Below are positions 23,131 to 30,326 of a DNA stretch of 38,190 nt, piece by piece. Source of the stretch: DASXBJ01 sp036491755 (GTDB lineage: Bacteria > Chloroflexota > Dormibacteria > Dormibacterales > Dormibacteraceae). Each line of letters opens with the position of its first letter. Position 1 is the first letter of the stretch. Location of the stretch: assembly GCA_036491755.1 (NCBI GenBank), contig DASXBJ010000020.1:1-38190 (forward strand), in the 5' to 3' direction. The position numbers were made by a program, and so were the translations under genes. The notes below the pieces were generated by a model. It was not told the origin of the DNA, searched no databases, and was given only the letters and a program-made list of their open reading frames with translations.

Positions 23131-23855
23131 GGTCGACGCGCCGTCGAGCCGCACTGCTCGCCCTCGCCGGTGTTGTCTATGCCGTCGCTGCCTGGATGGT
23201 CGCACCTGGTTTCTACGACGGCTTTGGCGCGCCACAGCCGTACAACTGGACCTGCCCACCACCTCAGGCCGGCGCCAACCACAAGCCCGGCTCGGGTCAT
23301 CTGGACATCAAGGTGATCGGCGGAGTCAGCGACCCGAACTCGGCATTCACGACCGATGGCCAGGTCGTGATCGGCTTCCTTCCGGGCGCGTTCGACTCCA
23401 CCGGGAAGAGCACCATCTCGGTGGACATCAAGCCACTGGGCAGCTGCCCGCAGCCGAACGGAATCCGGTTCGCGACCAACGTCTACCAGATCACCGCCGA
23501 CGCGCCGCTGGTCAAGTCCGCCAACCTCGAGCTGGTCTTCTCCAACCTGGTGGCCGCGCCCAGCGACGTGTATTACGCGACCGACCCCGCCGGCCCGTGG
23601 AAATCGATTGGCGCAGCGTCGCAGGCCGCGCCCTTCACCATCGACACCTCGACGCGATCGTTCGGCTACTTCGGAGCCGGCAACCCGATAGGAAGCACCC
23701 CATCAGGCGCGCCCACGTTGGGCGGAGGCCAGACGCTGCCGATCATCGTCGTCGTGCTCATCGTCGTCGTCCTGCTGGCCGGTCTACCGCTGGCGGTGCT
23801 GCGACGCCGGCGCGGCGCCGGGGAGTCGAAGGAGGACGACGGGGAAGAGGAATAG
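23127..23855 (+). CDS. Secreted protein with C-terminal membrane anchor
   Basis: A 242-residue protein with an N-terminal signal or anchor (RRAALLALAGVVYAVAAWMVAPG, about 5-28) and a polar extracytoplasmic domain with Pro/Gly-rich beta-type sequence (about 40-195). A C-terminal helix (LPIIVVVLIVVVLLAGLPLAVL) precedes a short Arg- and Glu-rich tail, giving a type I topology. Two cysteines (CPPP near 43 and SCPQP near 110) could pair outside the cell. No family recognised. It is translationally coupled to the CPBP protease and convergent with the paa operon. Confidence 0.7.
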   Translation: MRSTRRRAALLALAGVVYAVAAWMVAPGFYDGFGAPQPYNWTCPPPQAGANHKPGSGHLDIKVIGGVSDPNSAFTTDGQVVIGFLPGAFDSTGKSTISVDIKPLGSCPQPNGIRFATNVYQITADAPLVKSANLELVFSNLVAAPSDVYYATDPAGPWKSIGAASQAAPFTIDTSTRSFGYFGAGNPIGSTPSGAPTLGGGQTLPIIVVVLIVVVLLAGLPLAVLRRRRGAGESKEDDGEEE

Positions 23856-23864
23856 TCCCGCGTG

Positions 23865-24044
23865 CTAGCGGTCGTACTTGATCGCTTCGAACAGGTTTCC
23901 GCAGCGGCGGCATCGGTACTGCAGCGTCATCGCCTGCGTCCCGAACAGCGAGATGACCTCCGCATCGCGGGCGCTGCACTTTGGGCATCGCGGATCTGGC
24001 CGCGGCTGGTCAGCTTTCCGTGGGGGAGGCGCCTGACGGGGCAA
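23865..24044 (-). CDS. Stand-alone zinc-ribbon protein, PaaD C-terminal-like
   Basis: A 59-residue protein ending CPKCSARDAEVISLFGTQ, then AMTLQYRCRRCGNLFEAIKYDR. The CPxC-x(about 20)-CxxC spacing and the SLFG and FEAIK elements match the zinc-ribbon tail normally fused to the C-terminus of PaaD (PaaJ), the factor needed for phenylacetyl-CoA epoxidase. TTG 24044 is chosen because AGGAG sits about seven bases upstream. It overlaps the end of paaC by 35 bases in another frame. GTG 24101 is the alternative start. The four cysteines are intact. Function is inferred from similarity and position. Confidence 0.72.
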   Translation of the reverse strand: MPRQAPPPRKADQPRPDPRCPKCSARDAEVISLFGTQAMTLQYRCRRCGNLFEAIKYDR

Positions 24045-24735
24045 ACTTCTTCTCCTCGAGTCCGCGCAGCATTGCAAACGTGGTTTCGTCGATCGCCCCA
24101 CGTTGAGCTCGACGGCGAATCGGATCCCACGCCTTCCAATCGATCGCCGGCGTCGGGGCTCTCATCTCCAGCCGTTCCTCGACGCGGCCGCGCATCTCGG
24201 CCGGCCCCATGCTGAGCTGCCCTGCGCGATAAAGCGTCGCCGTCTCGCCGTCCGGGGGCCCGAACCACTCGACCGCCTCGCGCCACGCCTGCTCGAGCGG
24301 CCCGGGCGCGATGCCGGACTTCAGCCAGCTGCGGCCGTGCAGGAAGTGGTAGCGCTCCTCCATCAACATCTTGCGCAGACGTTGCTGGAGAACCTCGACC
24401 GAGCCTCCGACGCAGGCTTCGATCATCGTGGTGAACGCCGTGTCGAGGATCGCGTTGGCGGCGACGAACTGCGCCCACTCCGTCCACGGCGCATCGAAAT
24501 AGGCGAGAGCGCGGAGGTTTGCGGGGTCGGACTCCCGATCACGGCCGCGGGGGTCGAGACCGAGCGGTTCGAGGCATCCGTACAGGACGCGGCTGTGGCC
24601 GAGGTCGTCCAGGCCCATCGCGGCGGCGGCGATGTCAGCTTCGAGCGAAGGGGCCCTGGTCGCCCACTCCGCATAGCGGAGACCGAGCATCTGCTTGTTG
24701 TCGGCGATGCTCAGCACGAGATCGGAGAGGCTCAT
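24010..24735 (-). CDS. paaC: Phenylacetyl-CoA epoxidase subunit PaaC
   Basis: A 241-residue ferritin-like structural subunit that pairs with PaaA. Seen: LVLSIADNKQMLGLRYAEWA at the N-terminus, MGLDDLGHSRVLYGCLEPLG, and MLMEERYHFLHGRSWLKSG, the family's helical blocks. PaaC proteins keep the fold but lack a working di-iron site. ATG 24735 overlaps the paaB stop (ATGA); the frame is open 20 codons further but that part lies inside paaB. The downstream zinc-ribbon gene overlaps its 3' end. Confidence 0.92.
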   Translation of the reverse strand: MSLSDLVLSIADNKQMLGLRYAEWATRAPSLEADIAAAAMGLDDLGHSRVLYGCLEPLGLDPRGRDRESDPANLRALAYFDAPWTEWAQFVAANAILDTAFTTMIEACVGGSVEVLQQRLRKMLMEERYHFLHGRSWLKSGIAPGPLEQAWREAVEWFGPPDGETATLYRAGQLSMGPAEMRGRVEERLEMRAPTPAIDWKAWDPIRRRAQRGAIDETTFAMLRGLEEKKFAPSGASPTES

Positions 24736-24950
24736 GCCTCTCCGGGTTGCCATAGCTCGATCACATGCTCCTTGCGCACGATGGCCATCTCGCACCAGCG
24801 TTCCTCGTCGTACGTGGCGCGCGCGTAGGCCATCGCCTGGTCATCGTCCGGCGCGACCACGCTGCCGACCTGGTGCAGCGGCTCGACGCGAGTCTTGCGC
24901 GCGAACACCTCGTACTCGACGGCGTCGCCGGCGACCCTCCTGTAGGTCAT
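24732..24950 (-). CDS. paaB: Phenylacetyl-CoA epoxidase subunit PaaB
   Basis: A 72-residue protein, somewhat shorter than the roughly 95 residues of E. coli PaaB. It has the pattern EYEVFARKTRVEPLHQVGSVVAPDDDQAMAYARATYDEERWCEM, typical of this small alpha/beta subunit that bridges PaaAC heterodimers. ATG 24950 overlaps the paaD stop by four bases and its stop overlaps the paaC start by four bases, so translation should be coupled along the operon. Confidence 0.88.
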   Translation of the reverse strand: MTYRRVAGDAVEYEVFARKTRVEPLHQVGSVVAPDDDQAMAYARATYDEERWCEMAIVRKEHVIELWQPGEA

Positions 24951-25255
24951 ACCGCCAGGCCCCACTCTTCGAGCGCGTCGCGGCCCGCCTGGGTCATGCG
25001 CGCCGCGGTCCAGGGTGGGTTCCAGACGATGTTGATCCGGACCTCGCCCACCCCCTCTTCGCGCAGAAGCCGCTCCCGGACGTCATCCAGGATGAACTCC
25101 GACGCGGGGCAGCCCATCGCGGTAAAGGTGAGGTCCACCTCGACCGTTCCGGCAGCCTCACGGATCCCGTAGATGACCCCGAGGTCGACCAGGTTGACTG
25201 GCATCTCGGGGTCGCGCACCTCCGCCAGCGCGGCCCACAATCGATCAGCGATCAC
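24947..25255 (-). CDS. paaD: PaaD-type DUF59/MIP18 protein lacking the zinc ribbon
   Basis: A 102-residue DUF59 (MIP18/SufT-like) protein: DRLWAALAEVRDPEMPVNLVDLGVIYGI, then VEVDLTFTAMGCPASEFILDDVRERL with the conserved TxxGC-type cysteine, then INIVWNPPWTAARMT. In phenylacetate operons this is PaaD, thought to help assemble the metal centre of PaaA. Typical PaaD has about 165 residues with a C-terminal zinc ribbon; here the protein stops after the DUF59 domain and the ribbon is encoded two genes downstream. GTG 25255 overlaps the paaA stop (GTGA). Confidence 0.88.
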   Translation of the reverse strand: MIADRLWAALAEVRDPEMPVNLVDLGVIYGIREAAGTVEVDLTFTAMGCPASEFILDDVRERLLREEGVGEVRINIVWNPPWTAARMTQAGRDALEEWGLAV

Positions 25256-26199
25256 TCTGTGTTGTCGTGGTGCGTCTTGCGGAACTTGTGAAACTCTTCC
25301 TGGAACATCGCGACCATCTCGGCGTTCCGCGGTCCCCGTTCCCGCCACCGCTTGAGCACATCGTCCCAGGAGATCGGCTGCCGGAAATCCCAGCGTTTCT
25401 CTTCCGCGTCGAACTCGCACGGAAACGGATAGTCGAGCTCCCAGACGTCCTTGCCCTCGCGCACCTCTTTGTGAGCCGGCACCTTGATCCCGATCTGCTC
25501 GCAGTAGGGCACCACGGTGGAGAGCCACCACTGGCGGAGCTGGTCGTTGGTCAGTCCCTTGAGCCGGTACTCGAGCTGCGTCGAATGCATCTTCATCGAG
25601 TCGGGCAGCCCGAACCATTCGACGCTCAGCGGGAACATCCAGTCGACGGCGCGCTGCAGCTCCTCCTTGGCCGAACCGCCGGCGGCGCTGATTCTCTTCA
25701 TCCAGGTGCGTCCGTTGCGGAGGTGGAAGTTCTCCTCCGCCATCACCTTGTTGAGCCCGCGCTTCCACGGTCCATAAGAGCACTTCTCATGGATGTCGCC
25801 GAGCAGGCAGAAGCCGGCTTGGTCGTACATCCCGTTGGCGACCACGAGCTCGGTCCAGCTGTCGAGCGGGACGTCGAACGCATACGGGTAGCGGAAGCTC
25901 TTGGGATCGCGGCTGAAGATCAGCTTCTCCTGGTCCTCGCCGAGCTCTTCGAGGATGTGATACGCGATGTGCGCGTGGGCGAGCTCGTCCTGAATGATGG
26001 CGATACCCGTCATGAAGGCGTTGATCGACGGTGCGCGCTTGGCGGCGAGGTAGTACGCAGGGGCGGAGATGAGCTCTGTGTCGCCGGAGACGAGAAGGGT
26101 GTGCTTGAGCTCTTTGAGGTACTCAGGCGTCATCTCCCGCGGCGACTCGATGAGCTCGCCGGATTGGATCGTCTGAGCGAATTCGGCCTGGGTTGGCAT
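25252..26199 (-). CDS. paaA: Phenylacetyl-CoA epoxidase catalytic subunit PaaA
   Basis: A 315-residue di-iron oxygenase subunit that epoxidises the aromatic ring of phenylacetyl-CoA. The ferritin-like metal ligands lie in IIQDELAHAHIAYHI, DSWTELVVANGMYDQAG and MAEENFHLRNGRTWMKR. Length fits the family (about 310). First gene of paaA-paaD-paaB-paaC, all overlapping by four bases. No paaE reductase, paaK ligase, or downstream paaG/Z genes are in the window, so electron donor and the rest of the pathway are encoded elsewhere. GACAAT eight bases upstream suggests a leaderless start. Confidence 0.95.
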   Translation of the reverse strand: MPTQAEFAQTIQSGELIESPREMTPEYLKELKHTLLVSGDTELISAPAYYLAAKRAPSINAFMTGIAIIQDELAHAHIAYHILEELGEDQEKLIFSRDPKSFRYPYAFDVPLDSWTELVVANGMYDQAGFCLLGDIHEKCSYGPWKRGLNKVMAEENFHLRNGRTWMKRISAAGGSAKEELQRAVDWMFPLSVEWFGLPDSMKMHSTQLEYRLKGLTNDQLRQWWLSTVVPYCEQIGIKVPAHKEVREGKDVWELDYPFPCEFDAEEKRWDFRQPISWDDVLKRWRERGPRNAEMVAMFQEEFHKFRKTHHDNTE

Positions 26200-26207
26200 C
26201 GCTTTTA

Positions 26208-26213
26208 ATTGTC
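26208..26213 (-). promoter_or_regulatory. -10-like hexamer for paaA
   Basis: Minus-strand GACAAT is eight bases before ATG 26199, with no Shine-Dalgarno sequence. Confidence 0.35.
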
Positions 26214-26228
26214 CACCACGAGTCCGGG

Positions 26229-26234
26229 TAAAAT
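26229..26234 (+). promoter_or_regulatory. Probable -10 element for tRNA-His
   Basis: TAAAAT lies 37 bases before the tRNA. A weak TAATTG at 26206-26211 would give a 17-base spacer. It is back-to-back with the paaA promoter region. Confidence 0.35.
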
Positions 26235-26270
26235 CGTGACCTCGTCAGAGCGGCTTCGGGCCCAACCGTG

Positions 26271-26347
26271 GTGGCTATAGCTCAGCATGGCAGAGCACCA
26301 GATTGTGGATCTGGCTGTCGAGGGTTCAAATCCCTCTAGCCACCCCA
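26271..26347 (+). tRNA. tRNA-His (anticodon GTG), CCA encoded
   Basis: The cloverleaf folds completely: acceptor GTGGCTA/TAGCCAC, D-stem GCTC/GAGC, anticodon stem CCAGA/TCTGG with loop TTGTGGA (anticodon GTG), T-stem GAGGG/CCCTC with loop TTCAAAT. The discriminator is C at 26344 and the base before the acceptor is G (26270), giving the G-1:C73 pair that identifies tRNA-His. CCA is encoded at 26345-26347. Confidence 0.97.
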
Positions 26348-26433
26348 ATTCCGATACTTTCGAACTACTTCGGCCACTGCTACCGCGGCTGGGTGGCTAG
26401 CTCGTCTGGGCCGCCATCGTGGGCAGGACGCAT

Positions 26434-26463
26434 GGGTGGCCGCCGGGATTGCGGCGGCCACCC
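26434..26463 (-). terminator. Strong hairpin at the 3' end of hsp20
   Basis: A perfect 12-bp stem (GGGTGGCCGCCG with CGGCGGCCACCC) and six-base loop begins six bases beyond the hsp20 stop. No T-run follows on the minus strand, so it may protect or terminate the hsp20 mRNA, and could also end transcription from the tRNA on the other strand. Confidence 0.6.
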
Positions 26464-26469
26464 GAGAGG

Positions 26470-26973
26470 TCAGTTCTTGCTGTTGCTCCCCGCCGCAGTC
26501 ATTTGCTTCTGGCCCTGCTGCTCCTGCTCCTCAGCGCGGACCTGGATCTTCTTCGGCTGGGGCTTGGGAGCGCGCGGCACCTCGATCTGGAGGACGCCGT
26601 TCTTGAAGGCTGCCTTGATGTCGTCGCCCCGTACGTCGTTGGGAAGAGCGATCATCCGCTCAAAGTCTCCGTACGCGACTTCGCGACGGAGGTAGTTCTT
26701 TTTCCGCTCGGTCTTCTCCTCCTTGTGCGCGGCCTTGATCGAAAGGACCCCATCGGACAGGCTGACCTCCACCTCGTCCGGCTTGAACCCTGGAACCGGG
26801 GCTTTGATCACATAGCCGCTGTCAGTCTCCGCAATGTCGACAGGAAGGCGGAACGTGGCCAAATCCCTGCCGCCGCTGTTCGCGCCGTCTTCGGTTATGT
26901 CGCCGAACAAACGATCCATGGTTGTGTGCAGAGTCGTCAGCTCTTGCAACGGACTCCAACGTGCGAGTGTCAT
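26470..26973 (-). CDS. Hsp20 / alpha-crystallin small heat-shock protein
   Basis: A 167-residue small heat-shock protein, an ATP-independent chaperone holding unfolding proteins. The alpha-crystallin domain spans about 40-140: FRLPVDIAETDSGYVIKAPVPGFKPDEVEVSL and YGDFERMIALP, ending in AAFKNGVLQIEVPRAP, the conserved A-x-x-x-n-GVL motif. The C-terminal tail is Gln/Lys-rich and carries no clear IXI beyond KKIQVRA. AGGAGG about eight bases before ATG 26973 fixes the start. It is divergent from an OmpR-type regulator, which may control it. Confidence 0.93.
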   Translation of the reverse strand: MTLARWSPLQELTTLHTTMDRLFGDITEDGANSGGRDLATFRLPVDIAETDSGYVIKAPVPGFKPDEVEVSLSDGVLSIKAAHKEEKTERKKNYLRREVAYGDFERMIALPNDVRGDDIKAAFKNGVLQIEVPRAPKPQPKKIQVRAEEQEQQGQKQMTAAGSNSKN

Positions 26974-27125
26974 AACAAACCTCCTGTGTTGAACCCCCGG
27001 CAGCAATTTCCAGTCTAGGAGCGGCTTCGTGAAACTCTGGGCAGACAGACCGGGAAAAGTTCGGCATACGCGCTGGGCGGGGCGTACTCTTGAGCTGAGG
27101 GAAGCCATCGTCGATTTGGCTCGGG

Positions 27126-27839
27126 GTGAATTCAGTCCATAACGAAATCGGAGTACGTCCGCAATTTCGCGCGCTCCTAATTGAGGCCGATGAGGCTTAC
27201 GACGCGGCGATCGCAGCCTGCATGGCGATCGCGGGCTGTGATGTCCAGCACGTCACCGATGTAGCTCTGGCCTTGCCTGCTCTGGACCGTAATCCTTTCG
27301 ACGTCGTCGTCTGGGGGATACCAATTCAAGATCCGGCCCATCGGCATGGGTCCATCGCCGAGCTCCGGTTGCACACCGACGCGCCCCTCCTTCTCGTTGC
27401 GGTTGGCTTCGACACGGCGCAGGAGGACCTCGAGGCTGGCGCTGACCAACGTCTCCCGAAGCCGTTCGTACCCGGCGCCCTGGTCGGGGCCGTTCGGGCA
27501 GCCCTTCGTAAGTCGAAATCGCCTGCCGTCCCAATCACCGTTCCCGTGGAGATTCGAGGCATGGCGCTGGATGGAAATGCTCGGACGCTGACATTCAGGG
27601 GCGCCGATGCGACCTTCACACGGCAAGAGTGGAGTCTACTTTCCATCCTCATGGACCATCCCAATCGGTATCTGACCGCGCGGGAAATTCTGCACCTGGG
27701 ATGGCATGCGGGCGATTACGGCCCGCAAGAGGTGCGGATGTACATGCGGCGCGTGCGCAAGAAGATGGAGCCGCTGGAGCTTCCGTGCGGGCTGCTGAGC
27801 AAGCACGGATATGGTTACTGTCTGACGTTCTCAGGCTGA
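27126..27839 (+). CDS. OmpR-type regulator with a degenerate receiver domain
   Basis: A 237-residue protein with response-regulator layout. The receiver-like domain (about 14-130) keeps the acidic cluster LIEADEAY (Glu20, Asp22) and the Lys of LPKPF (Lys112). The phospho-acceptor strand, however, reads FDVVVWGIPI, so no Asp stands at the expected place (around residues 62-64). The C-terminal winged helix (about 145-237) is clearly OmpR/PhoB-type: FTRQEWSLLSILMDHPNRYL, EVRMYMRRVRKKME and SKHGYGYCL. It probably acts without phosphorylation. No kinase gene adjoins; hsp20 is divergent. Confidence 0.82.
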   Translation: MNSVHNEIGVRPQFRALLIEADEAYDAAIAACMAIAGCDVQHVTDVALALPALDRNPFDVVVWGIPIQDPAHRHGSIAELRLHTDAPLLLVAVGFDTAQEDLEAGADQRLPKPFVPGALVGAVRAALRKSKSPAVPITVPVEIRGMALDGNARTLTFRGADATFTRQEWSLLSILMDHPNRYLTAREILHLGWHAGDYGPQEVRMYMRRVRKKMEPLELPCGLLSKHGYGYCLTFSG

Positions 27840-27904
27840 GGCGAGGCGGAGCCTGGGAGTCAGGCGGCGGGGATTGTACTTCTGAACTCCTTCATCGCCG
27901 GCTG

Positions 27905-28576
27905 CTAGGTGGACGGCTGAGCAGCAGCCTCGTGCGAAAGGAGGTCCAACAACTCTCGGGCGCTGTGACCCGCTCCGAAGACCGGGCCGCCCGGCTGCAG
28001 GGCCAGCCCGGACTCGAGCTTCCCGGCGTTGACGGCGTCGAAGCCGAGGATATCGATCAGCTGAAGGACCGCAGCAACCGCCGCGGGGTCATTGCCGGCG
28101 GCCGCCATGGCAATGCGGTCCGGCGCGCCGCCTGGACGCCTGCTCTTCACGAACTTGAAGTAGCCGAGGTGATTGAGGCTCTTCACCACCTTCGCGGAGG
28201 AGAACCACTCCTGCACGAGCACGCTCGTGCCAGCCGGTGCGGTCTTGGATTGCTCATCAAAGCCGTCGATCTCTTCCCAGTAGTTCATCGCGTCGATAAG
28301 GATCTTGCCGGCGAACAGGTCGCGTCGAAGATCCCGAAAGCGGTGCACCGGTATGGCCAGGACGATGAGACCGGCGTATCTGACCACCTCGTCAGTTGCG
28401 ACGGCGCGCGCGCCGGGAGCGAGCACCTCAACGATCAGCTCAATGCGCTCGGCCGATCCTGACCCCGAAATTGCGACGTCATAGCCTCCGGCCACGGCCG
28501 CGCGGGCGATAGCAGTGCCCGCCTTGCCGGCTCCGACGATGCCCAGGCGGCGGTCGGTGGGCTCACGGCTAGACAC
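27905..28576 (-). CDS. NADPH-dependent F420 reductase-like oxidoreductase
   Basis: A 223-residue Rossmann protein: GIVGAGKAGTAIARAAVAGGYDVAISGSG at the N-terminus (NADP-binding GxGxxG), then LIVLAIPVHRFRDL, DAMNYWEEIDG and VVKSLNHLGYF, the pattern of NADPH:F420 oxidoreductases and related NAD(P)-binding proteins. It could reduce F420 with NADPH or be a relative with another acceptor. GTG 28576 overlaps the end of the upstream LLM oxidoreductase gene by eight bases, so the pair is cotranscribed and may share F420 chemistry. Confidence 0.78.
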   Translation of the reverse strand: MSSREPTDRRLGIVGAGKAGTAIARAAVAGGYDVAISGSGSAERIELIVEVLAPGARAVATDEVVRYAGLIVLAIPVHRFRDLRRDLFAGKILIDAMNYWEEIDGFDEQSKTAPAGTSVLVQEWFSSAKVVKSLNHLGYFKFVKSRRPGGAPDRIAMAAAGNDPAAVAAVLQLIDILGFDAVNAGKLESGLALQPGGPVFGAGHSARELLDLLSHEAAAQPST

Positions 28577-29675
28577 TTGATGACCTGCCGTCTGCGCTTG
28601 CCAGGCTCCGTTCGCCTGGTGCCGGGCCCTCGGCCGGATCCGAGAGCAGCTCCCTGACTCGCGGGATCACCTCCCGTCCGTACAGGTCGATGGTCGCCAT
28701 CTTCTGTTCATGGGGTACTCGCCCCGTCGCGTAGGCCAGATCGAACCGGCTGAGCCCGAGAAGGCGAATGACCCACGCAATCTTGGTTGCGACCGTTTCG
28801 ACCGACCCGAGATAGAGCGACCCCTCGTCGATCTCGGCCTGGAATCGATCCATCGTCGGCCGCGCCCATCCACGCTCAGCCGCGGCATTCTCGAATACAT
28901 GAGCCCAGTGCGGCCATTGAATGTCTGCGGCTTCCTGGTCGGTTCTGGCCACGAGCCCGTGCGAGTGCATGCCGATCCGCTGCAGCGGCTTTCCGTACTT
29001 GTCGAGAGCTCGTTTGTAGAGCTCGATCAGCGGTAAGAACCTGATCGGTGGCCCGCCGATTACGGCGAGCATCAGCGGGAGGCCGTAGCGAGCGGCGCGG
29101 ACCACCGACTGGGGATGGCCGCCAACGCCAACCCACACGGGCAGATGCCCCTCCGGGAGAGGAGGACTCAAGTACTGGTTGGTGAGCGGGGAGCGGAACT
29201 TGCCCGACCAGGTGACGGGTTGGTTTCGCAGGAGGCGCATGAGCAGGTCGAGCTTCTCCTCGAAAAGATCCTCGTAATCGTTGAGGTCGTATCCAAAGAG
29301 TGGGAACGACTCGGTCAGCGAGCCGCGGCCGGCGATCAGCTGGGCCCGGCCGTTCGACACGGCGTCGAGGGTGGCAAACTCGGTGTACACCCGAACGGGG
29401 TCCTGTGTGCTCAGGACGGTGACGGCGGTGCCGAGTCGAATGCGTTTGGTTCGGCCGGCGATCGTGGCCAGGATGATGCTCGCGGCGGAGTCCATCATGT
29501 CGCGGCGGTAGTGCTCGGCGATGTTGAAGGAATCGATGCCGACCGCATCGGCAAGCACGGCCTCCTCGACGGTATTGCGAATGACGACCTCGCCGCTCAG
29601 CTCGCGACCCGACTCGTCGACGCTGATCGGAACGAACGAGTCCAATCCGAACTCGATGTCCTGGACGCTTCTCAT
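28569..29675 (-). CDS. LLM-class flavin- or F420-dependent oxidoreductase
   Basis: A 368-residue luciferase-like TIM-barrel protein. Family blocks: DIEFGLDSFVPI at the N-terminus, VLADAVGIDSFNIAEHYRR, ASIILATIAGRTKRIRLGTAVTVLSTQDPVRVYTEFATLDAVSNGRAQLIAGRGS and LPVWVGVGGHPQSVVRAARYGLPLML. Such enzymes use FMN or F420 to oxidise or reduce small organics. ATG 29675 has AGGAG upstream; the longer open frame runs into the operator region. It is divergent from a MarR regulator that probably represses it. Confidence 0.87.
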   Translation of the reverse strand: MRSVQDIEFGLDSFVPISVDESGRELSGEVVIRNTVEEAVLADAVGIDSFNIAEHYRRDMMDSAASIILATIAGRTKRIRLGTAVTVLSTQDPVRVYTEFATLDAVSNGRAQLIAGRGSLTESFPLFGYDLNDYEDLFEEKLDLLMRLLRNQPVTWSGKFRSPLTNQYLSPPLPEGHLPVWVGVGGHPQSVVRAARYGLPLMLAVIGGPPIRFLPLIELYKRALDKYGKPLQRIGMHSHGLVARTDQEAADIQWPHWAHVFENAAAERGWARPTMDRFQAEIDEGSLYLGSVETVATKIAWVIRLLGLSRFDLAYATGRVPHEQKMATIDLYGREVIPRVRELLSDPAEGPAPGERSLASADGRSSSV

Positions 29676-29729
29676 CTCGAAACTCCTGCCGGCTGCGAGA
29701 AGCGGCTCTCGCCGACCACGGGTGATACC

Positions 29730-29745
29730 ATTTGCAATTACAAAT
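29730..29745. promoter_or_regulatory. Palindromic operator between LLM gene and marR
   Basis: ATTTGCAATTACAAAT is a 16-bp palindrome with seven of eight pairs matched. It lies in the 94-base divergent region, just upstream of the marR -10 element. Size and place suit a MarR dimer. Confidence 0.6.
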
Positions 29746-29756
29746 ACCTCCGGCGT

Positions 29757-29775
29757 CAATTTATTGCACATGCAA
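29757..29775 (+). promoter_or_regulatory. marR -10-like element and second inverted repeat
   Basis: CAATTT (29757-29762) lies seven bases before ATG 29770. TTGCA and TGCAA (29764-29768, 29771-29775) form a short inverted repeat over the start codon, a possible second repressor site. Confidence 0.4.
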
Positions 29776-30270
29776 GTACCAGCGAAGCAGGGCTTGGCGG
29801 CTGATCTGGACCGCCTGATGGACGAGGCAGTTCCCGGCAGGAGAGGCCTCGCGGCCTGGGAAACGTTACTCGAGGCTCACGCGACGCTCATGCGCCAGCT
29901 CCAAACCGATCTGGTGAACAAAACCGGCCTGGACTTGAACGACTTCGACGTGATCTCGCAATTGGCGCGGGCCGGCGGCGGGCTGCGGATGACCGAGCTC
30001 GCCGCCCGCGCGTTCTCCTCGCGGTCGGGCCTGACGCGCCGCATCGACCGGCTCGTCGAGGAGGGACTTGTCAGTCGGACCACTGCCGACGGCGATGCAC
30101 GCGGTGTCGTGGTCACGCTGACAGATGCCGGTGCGGCGCGCGTCTCGGAGACCGTCCCGGTCCATCTACGCGCGGTCGCCGAGCTGTTCACGGCGAAACT
30201 GGACGACGAGGACCTCGCCGTCCTCGAGACCGCGCTCAAAAAGGTGATTCTCGACCGCACCTTTGGCTAA
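29770..30270 (+). CDS. MarR-family transcriptional regulator
   Basis: A 166-residue MarR protein with the winged helix in the usual place: LNDFDVISQLARAGGGLRMTELAARAFSSRSGLTRRIDRLVEEGLVSRTTADGDARGVVVTLTDAG (about 56-122). The wing DGDARGVVVTLT carries the conserved Asp-x-Arg. N- and C-terminal helices form the dimer interface. It is divergent from the LLM oxidoreductase, with two inverted repeats between, implying autoregulation and control of the F420-type genes. The inducing ligand is unknown. Confidence 0.9.
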   Translation: MQVPAKQGLAADLDRLMDEAVPGRRGLAAWETLLEAHATLMRQLQTDLVNKTGLDLNDFDVISQLARAGGGLRMTELAARAFSSRSGLTRRIDRLVEEGLVSRTTADGDARGVVVTLTDAGAARVSETVPVHLRAVAELFTAKLDDEDLAVLETALKKVILDRTFG

Positions 30271-30289
30271 CCCCAAATCTCCCTTCCCT

Positions 30290-30320
30290 CATCCGGCGGC
30301 CAAATTGTCGATCTGACCGA
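30290..30320 (+). repeat. Imperfect direct repeat, left copy
   Basis: This 31-base stretch matches 31281-31311 at 24 of 31 positions in the same orientation (shared CGGCGGC and TCGATCT blocks). The two copies bracket the DUF559-type gene. Confidence 0.45.
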
Positions 30321-30326
30321 AACGAG

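Noticed and set aside
24947..25783. Long open frame extending paaD upstream into paaA
   Set aside because: The first 176 codons are antisense-free but lie wholly inside paaA in another frame and have no domain; GTG 25255 overlapping the paaA stop gives a complete DUF59 protein.
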